Origin: Comamonadaceae bacterium
GTDB lineage: Bacteria; Pseudomonadota; Gammaproteobacteria; Burkholderiales; Burkholderiaceae_C
Reading direction: 5' to 3'
DNA: 8,992 bases
Assembly (NCBI GenBank): GCA_947466165.1
Contig: CANIDW010000044.1
Location: forward strand, 1 to 8,992
A program made the translations under genes and the position numbers. Below are positions 5,683-8,992 of this stretch, piece after piece. Under the pieces are notes generated by a model. That model saw nothing but the letters and a program-made list of their open reading frames with translations. It was not told the origin of the DNA and did no database searches. How positions within the stretch are numbered: the stretch's first letter is position 1; each line of letters starts with the position of its first letter.

Positions 5683-5801
5683 CACCCACTACCCATTCTT
5701 GAGCTCGACGATCGTGCTTTCTGATCAATTTTCAATGGCGAATCTGATTTGTGTGGACCGACACAGGCCCGATCGACGTCGAGATAGTGGATTACCACTG
5801 A
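5683..5801 (+). pseudogene. higB: higB toxin remnant (RelE/HigB family), truncated, frame-disrupted and with a stop codon
   Basis: No intact gene precedes higA, but translation shows the C-terminal part of a HigB toxin. Bases 5730-5801 read FQWRI, then a TGA stop at 5745-5747, then FVWTDTGPIDVEIVDYH and the terminal TGA. Intact relatives end with RICFVW...DVEIVDYH, so the TGA replaces a Cys codon. Upstream, a second frame (5683-5721) gives HPLPILELDDRAF, which fits the family's PPxNRLExLxGDRAG segment; the two halves are therefore out of frame. The first 50 or so residues, with much of the ribosome-dependent mRNase fold, are absent. The remnant ends 10 bases before higA, the normal toxin-antitoxin spacing. 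Bases 5632-5682 between the cassette-like element and this remnant show nothing recognisable. The C-terminal match is strong; the upstream frame is less certain. Confidence 0.8.
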
Positions 5802-5811
5802 AGGAAAAATT

Positions 5812-6120
5812 ATGGCTCGTCCTGTGAACCGCATGCGCCCCGTTCATCCCGGTGAGGTTCTTCGCGAAGACTACCTCACGCCACTCGGACTGAGCGTGAA
5901 CGCTCTGGCAATAGCTTTGGGTGTACCTGCCACCCGAATTCATGAGATCGTTAAAGAACGACGCGCCGTCACCGCAGACACGGCCGCAAGGTTGGCAAAG
6001 CATTTCGGCGGGGACGCTGCTTCATGGCTTGCCATGCAAGCCAATTACGACCTGAAGACACTGCCCACCTTAGGTGACATCGAGCGCAAGGTGGCAGTTC
6101 GCGAGCAACTCGCGGCTTAG
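5812..6120 (+). CDS. higA: HigA-family antitoxin (XRE-type helix-turn-helix), orphan
   Basis: The 102-residue protein has the HigA hallmark MRPVHPGEVLREDYLTPLGL (residues 8-27). A Cro/C1-type helix-turn-helix follows at about 27-66 (LSVNALAIALGVPATRIHEI, then KERRAVTADTAARLAKHFG), and then the SWLAMQANYDL motif (71-81). HigA normally neutralises the HigB mRNase and represses the higBA operon. The start is supported by AAGGA 6 bases before the ATG. Met8 is a possible alternative start, since many family members begin near there. The upstream toxin gene is broken, so this antitoxin has no partner in the window. It may persist as a regulator, protect against related toxins, or be decaying more slowly than its toxin. 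Its own reading frame is intact. Confidence 0.93.
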   Translation: MARPVNRMRPVHPGEVLREDYLTPLGLSVNALAIALGVPATRIHEIVKERRAVTADTAARLAKHFGGDAASWLAMQANYDLKTLPTLGDIERKVAVREQLAA

Positions 6121-6198
6121 CGCGACATGGCGCCACCAGCTGGTACAAGCCGTTTGCTCCCCGAGCCACCCAATAAGCACATAACTCAAAGTCATCAA

Positions 6199-6217
6199 CG
6201 CTCACTCACAATGAGCG
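6199..6217 (+). promoter_or_regulatory. Hairpin / palindrome over the ybiB ribosome binding region
   Basis: CGCTCA (6199-6204) pairs with TGAGCG (6212-6217) across a 7-base loop, ending two bases before the ybiB ATG at 6219. No good Shine-Dalgarno is visible besides the TGAG inside the stem, so folding could limit translation. As DNA it could instead be an operator. No CTGT-N8-ACAG LexA box is seen here, although E. coli ybiB is LexA-controlled. Confidence 0.4.
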
Positions 6218-6218
6218 C

Positions 6219-7136
6219 ATGGGCATCAGCATCTACATCAAGGAAATCGGGCGCGGCAAGGACGGGGCGCGTTCGCTCACGCGCTTGCAAGCGGCCGATT
6301 TGCTGGGCCAGGTGCTCGACGGCGCAGTGAGCGACCTCGAGATCGGTGGTTTTTGCCTGGCGATGCGCATCAAGGGCGAAACGCCAGAAGAGATGGCCGG
6401 CTTTCTGGACGCCACGCATGCGCGGCTGGCGCGCTTTCCCGACAGCGGCCGCCCCACCGTGGTTTTGCCCAGCTACAACGGTGCGCGCAAGCTGCCGGTG
6501 CTCACGCCGCTGCTGGCCCTGCTGCTGGCGCGTGAAGGCCTTAGCGTGCTGGTACACGGCACCGCCACCGAATCGCAACGGGTCTTAGGCTCTGATGTTT
6601 TGGCCGCGTTGAACATCGCCCCTTTGTCGCGCATCGACCCATTGCCCGCCGGCCAAGTCGCCTTTGCGCCCACTGAACTGCTGTGCCCCGGCCTCAAACG
6701 ACTGCTCGACGTGCGGCGCCTGGTCGGTCTGCGCAACCCGGCGCACAGCCTGGTCAAACTCATGAACCCCTGCCTGGGGCAGGCGCTGGTGGTCAGCAGT
6801 TACACGCACCCCGAATACGCTATTTCGATGGCGCAGACGATAGAGCTGATGCAGGCCCATGCGCTGCTGCTGCGCGGCACCGAAGGCGAGGTGGTGGCTG
6901 ACGCGCGTCGCATGCCGCCAATGGATGGTTTTTTGCAGGGCCAGCGTATGGCGCTGGAAACCGCACAGAGCGGCACGCTGGCCAGCCTGCCAGACCTGCC
7001 CAAGGCGATCGATGCAGCCACCACGGCGGCCTATACCGAAGCGGTGCTGGCCGGCCGTCAAGCCGTGCCAACACCGATTGCGCGACAGGTGGAGCACATT
7101 TTGCAATTGACGAAAAAAATGACTTCAGCATCATGA
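6219..7136 (+). CDS. ybiB: YbiB/TrpD2-family nucleic-acid-binding protein
   Basis: The 305-residue protein has the two-domain layout of anthranilate phosphoribosyltransferase (TrpD). A helical N-terminal domain (about 18-75; RLQAADLLGQVLDGAVSDLE then FCLAMRIKGETPEEMAGF) is followed by the glycosyltransferase-3-like domain. The PRPP-binding GTGGD loop of TrpD is not present; the equivalent region reads LVHGTATESQR (111-121). LRNPAHSLVKLMNP (171-184) and RGTEGEVVADARR (219-231) match the TrpD2 group. E. coli YbiB is known to bind DNA and RNA without sequence specificity and to lack phosphoribosyl transfer. Its stop overlaps the cobA start by four bases (ATGA), so the two genes are translated in tandem. 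In related genomes this pair is often near nitrate-assimilation genes (recalled, not shown here). An enzymatic role cannot be excluded. Confidence 0.88.
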   Translation: MGISIYIKEIGRGKDGARSLTRLQAADLLGQVLDGAVSDLEIGGFCLAMRIKGETPEEMAGFLDATHARLARFPDSGRPTVVLPSYNGARKLPVLTPLLALLLAREGLSVLVHGTATESQRVLGSDVLAALNIAPLSRIDPLPAGQVAFAPTELLCPGLKRLLDVRRLVGLRNPAHSLVKLMNPCLGQALVVSSYTHPEYAISMAQTIELMQAHALLLRGTEGEVVADARRMPPMDGFLQGQRMALETAQSGTLASLPDLPKAIDAATTAAYTEAVLAGRQAVPTPIARQVEHILQLTKKMTSAS

Positions 7137-7924
7137 ACAAGAACGACCATTTCACTCCAAACGCCCGCGGACAGTGCACGCTGGTCGGTGCCGGCCCGGG
7201 TGATCCGGAACTGCTCACCCTCAAAGCGCTCAAGGCCATCCAGGCCGCCACCGTGCTCTTGGTCGATGACCTGGTGAGCGACGAGATCGTTGCTTTTGCG
7301 CCTGCGGGTACACGCATCGTCTACGTCGGCAAGCGTGGCGGATGCAAGTCCACGCCGCAGGACTTCATCCAAAAACTCATGATCACGGCTGCGCGCGAAG
7401 GGGAGAATGTGGTCCGACTTAAAGGCGGCGACCCTTTCATCTTCGGCCGTGGCGGCGAAGAGCGCGAGCATCTGCAAGCCGCCGGCGTCAAAGTCACGGT
7501 CATCAACGGCATCACCGCCGGTCTGGCCGCTGTCACCAGCCTTGGCGTGCCGCTGACGCACCGCGAGCATGCGCATGGCGTGGTGTTTGTCACCGGCCAC
7601 GCCAAGCCGGGCGATGCCGGCACTGACTGGCGCGTCTTGGCCGCCACCGCGCACAGCGCCCGGCTGACCCTGGTGATTTACATGGGCATGAGCGGCGCAA
7701 GCCGCATTCAAACCGAGCTGTTGACCGGCCTGCCCGCCAGCACACCGGTGGCGGTGATTCAAAACGCCTCGCTGCCCACGCAGCGCCACATCAGCAGCAC
7801 GCTGGGCGAGTTGACTACGGACATTGAGACTCACAACATTGCCAGCCCTTCGGTCATTGTGGTGGGCGATGTGGTCGGCTGTCTGACGCTGGCAGCCGCG
7901 CATCCCCAGGCCGCTGCGGCCTGA
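7133..7924 (+). CDS. cobA: Uroporphyrinogen-III C-methyltransferase (SUMT)
   Basis: This cytoplasmic enzyme methylates uroporphyrinogen III at C2 and C7 with two SAM molecules to give precorrin-2, the branch point to siroheme and cobalamin. The 263-residue protein is the single-domain form, without the CysG dehydrogenase/ferrochelatase part. Motifs in order are VGAGPGDPELLT (18-29), the LVDDLVS segment (43-49, usually VYDRLVS), VGKRGG (65-70), RLKGGDPFIFGRGGEE (95-110), NGITAGLAA (125-133, usually PGITAA), PLTHR (140-144) and YMGM (183-186). The Pro-to-Asn change just before GIT in the SAM-site loop is a mild deviation. The start overlaps the ybiB stop (ATGA), so translation is coupled. With no cobalamin genes visible, siroheme for nitrite or sulfite reductase is the likelier purpose. 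Confidence 0.95.
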   Translation: MNKNDHFTPNARGQCTLVGAGPGDPELLTLKALKAIQAATVLLVDDLVSDEIVAFAPAGTRIVYVGKRGGCKSTPQDFIQKLMITAAREGENVVRLKGGDPFIFGRGGEEREHLQAAGVKVTVINGITAGLAAVTSLGVPLTHREHAHGVVFVTGHAKPGDAGTDWRVLAATAHSARLTLVIYMGMSGASRIQTELLTGLPASTPVAVIQNASLPTQRHISSTLGELTTDIETHNIASPSVIVVGDVVGCLTLAAAHPQAAAA

Positions 7925-7929
7925 CGCGG

Positions 7930-7949
7930 AGCCCGGCCTTGGGCCGGCT
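7930..7949 (+). terminator. GC-rich hairpin after cobA, possible weak terminator
   Basis: AGCC (7930-7933) pairs with GGCT (7946-7949) and GGCC (7935-7938) with GGCC (7942-7945), with one bulged C and a TTG loop. That makes eight GC-rich pairs starting 6 bases after the cobA stop. Only a short T run follows, so termination would be weak or Rho-assisted. It separates cobA from the flavoprotein gene. Confidence 0.4.
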
Positions 7950-7953
7950 TCAA

Positions 7954-7959
7954 TACACT
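7954..7959 (+). promoter_or_regulatory. Candidate -10 box for a leaderless transcript of the flavoprotein gene
   Basis: TACACT ends six bases before the ATG at 7966. A -10 box here would place the transcription start at or next to the A of the start codon. No Shine-Dalgarno precedes the ATG, which fits leaderless translation. No good -35 is seen, so this is tentative. Confidence 0.35.
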
Positions 7960-7965
7960 TCCCGC

Positions 7966-8992
7966 ATGCATTCATTTGACGTGGTGGTGATCGGTGCCGG
8001 CGCTGCCGGCCTTTTTTGTGCGGGCGTGGCCGGCCAGTTGGGTCTGCGCGTGCTGGTGCTGGACCACAGCGAGAAAGTGGCGGAGAAGATCCGCATCTCG
8101 GGTGGCGGGCGCTGCAACTTCACCAACATCGGCACCACGCCGGCGCAGTTCCTCAGCGACAACCCGCATTTTTGCCGCTCTGCCCTGTCGCGTTACACGC
8201 CGCAGGACTTTATCGCGCTGCTGCAAAAGTACCAGATTCCTTTTCACGAAAAACACAAAGGCCAGCTGTTTTGCGACCGCTCTGCCGACGACATCATTCA
8301 GTTGCTGCTGGCCGAGTGCAATGCCGGCGGCGTCGAGCGCTGGCAGCCCTGTCGCGTCAAAAGCCTGCAGGCCGCTTCAGCCGGAGGCTACGAGATTGAC
8401 AGCGATCGCGGGCCGATTACCAGCGCGCAAGTGGTGATCGCCACCGGCGGCTTGTCCATTCCCAAGATAGGCGCCAGCGATTTCGGCTACCGCATTGCCA
8501 AACAGTTCAAGCTGCGCCTGGTCGAGCCACGGGCAGCGCTGGTACCGCTGACTTTTGACGGCCAGGGCTGGACGCCTTATGCGCAGCTGGCCGGCCTGGC
8601 CTTGCCGGTGCAGATCGAAACCGGGCCGGCCGATGCCAGCCCCAAGCAGCGCAAAAAAGCTGTGGTTTTTAGCGAAGACCTGCTGTTCACCCACCGCGGC
8701 CTGAGCGGGCCGGCGGTGCTGCAAATCTCCAGCTTCTGGCGAGAAGGCCAGCCCGTGCGCATCAACCTGGCGCCCGGCACCGACCTGGGCGCCACGCTGC
8801 TGCAAGCCAAAAGCCAGTCCCGCAAGCTGATTGCCAACGAGCTGGCCGCACTGGTGCCCTCCCGCCTGGCCGACGCCTGGGTTGGCGATGACGCGGCTCT
8901 GCAACGCCCGATCTGCGACGCACCCGACAAAGCGCTGCAAACCCTGGCCGCCCGGCTGGCCGACTGGCAAATGGTGCCCACCGGCACCGAAG
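7966..8992 (+). CDS. YhiN/HI0933-family FAD-dependent flavoprotein, 3' end outside the window
   Basis: The reading frame is open from the ATG at 7966 to the right edge: 342 codons of an expected 390-420. It starts with a Rossmann FAD-binding motif (VVIGAGAAGLFCA, residues 7-19). The family signature KIRISGGGRCNFTN (41-54), the KHKGQLFCD segment (96-104), ATGGLSIPKIGAS (159-171) and FTHRGLSGPAVLQIS further on are diagnostic of the HI0933/YhiN group. These are predicted NAD(P)/FAD oxidoreductases with poorly known substrates. It follows cobA by 41 bases behind a GC-rich hairpin and may have its own promoter. There is no ribosome binding site and the first residues align directly with the conserved Rossmann strand, so no earlier start is needed. 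The substrate cannot be named from the sequence. Confidence 0.93.
   Translation, partial: MHSFDVVVIGAGAAGLFCAGVAGQLGLRVLVLDHSEKVAEKIRISGGGRCNFTNIGTTPAQFLSDNPHFCRSALSRYTPQDFIALLQKYQIPFHEKHKGQLFCDRSADDIIQLLLAECNAGGVERWQPCRVKSLQAASAGGYEIDSDRGPITSAQVVIATGGLSIPKIGASDFGYRIAKQFKLRLVEPRAALVPLTFDGQGWTPYAQLAGLALPVQIETGPADASPKQRKKAVVFSEDLLFTHRGLSGPAVLQISSFWREGQPVRINLAPGTDLGATLLQAKSQSRKLIANELAALVPSRLADAWVGDDAALQRPICDAPDKALQTLAARLADWQMVPTGTE

Noticed and set aside
6121..6218. Second attC site or LexA box between higA and ybiB
   Set aside because: No GTTRRRY/RYYYAAC pair with internal complementary segments and no CTGT-N8-ACAG motif was found. Only the small hairpin before ybiB stands out.
7058..7975. Minus-strand open frame of 305 codons opposite cobA
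   Set aside because: It lies antisense to cobA, whose motifs are all intact, and crosses the neighbouring gene borders. It is rich in Arg, Ala and Gly without a domain.
1..8992. CRISPR array, tRNA or rRNA genes
   Set aside because: No regularly spaced direct repeats, cloverleaf-like segments or rRNA-like sequence were noticed on reading both strands.

Overview
The window looks like the chromosome of a betaproteobacterium, most likely family Comamonadaceae (Rhodoferax/Polaromonas-like). This rests on the sequence of the PNPase N-terminus, the rpsO-pnp pair, the GC-rich core genes and the type of HigA and YhiN proteins present. It is an inference from remembered family resemblance; no database search was run.

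The left part (1-4385) is a run of minus-strand core genes. In transcription order they are tsaD (tRNA t6A synthesis), a periplasmic substrate-binding protein whose start overlaps the tsaD stop, a class I/II aminotransferase, rpsO (ribosomal protein S15) and the start of pnp (PNPase, cut by the window edge). A perfect TATAAT overlaps the aminotransferase stop and probably drives rpsO. Between rpsO and pnp lie a strong intrinsic terminator and then a long imperfect hairpin. That layout matches the E. coli rpsO-pnp intergenic region, where RNase III cleavage of the pnp leader begins PNPase autoregulation.

The middle (about 4386-6120) is an accessory island on the plus strand. It opens with an AT-rich non-coding stretch (roughly one third G+C by hand count over 4501-4740). 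Next come an 81-residue membrane protein of unknown function, a site resembling an integron attC site, and a 182-residue membrane-anchored protein of unknown function. That second gene is enclosed, base for base, by a 12-bp inverted repeat. The arrangement is what an integron gene cassette would leave, with no integrase in view. The island ends with a decayed fragment of a higB toxin gene and an intact higA antitoxin gene.

The right part (6219-8992) is again core-like, on the plus strand. ybiB (TrpD2-type nucleic-acid-binding protein) and cobA (uroporphyrinogen-III C-methyltransferase, for siroheme) overlap by four bases. They are followed by a YhiN/HI0933-family flavoprotein that runs off the window and may be translated from a leaderless mRNA.

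The most interesting content is the island: a probable cassette remnant carrying unrecognised proteins, and an orphan antitoxin whose toxin gene has been broken by truncation, a frame disruption and a stop codon.
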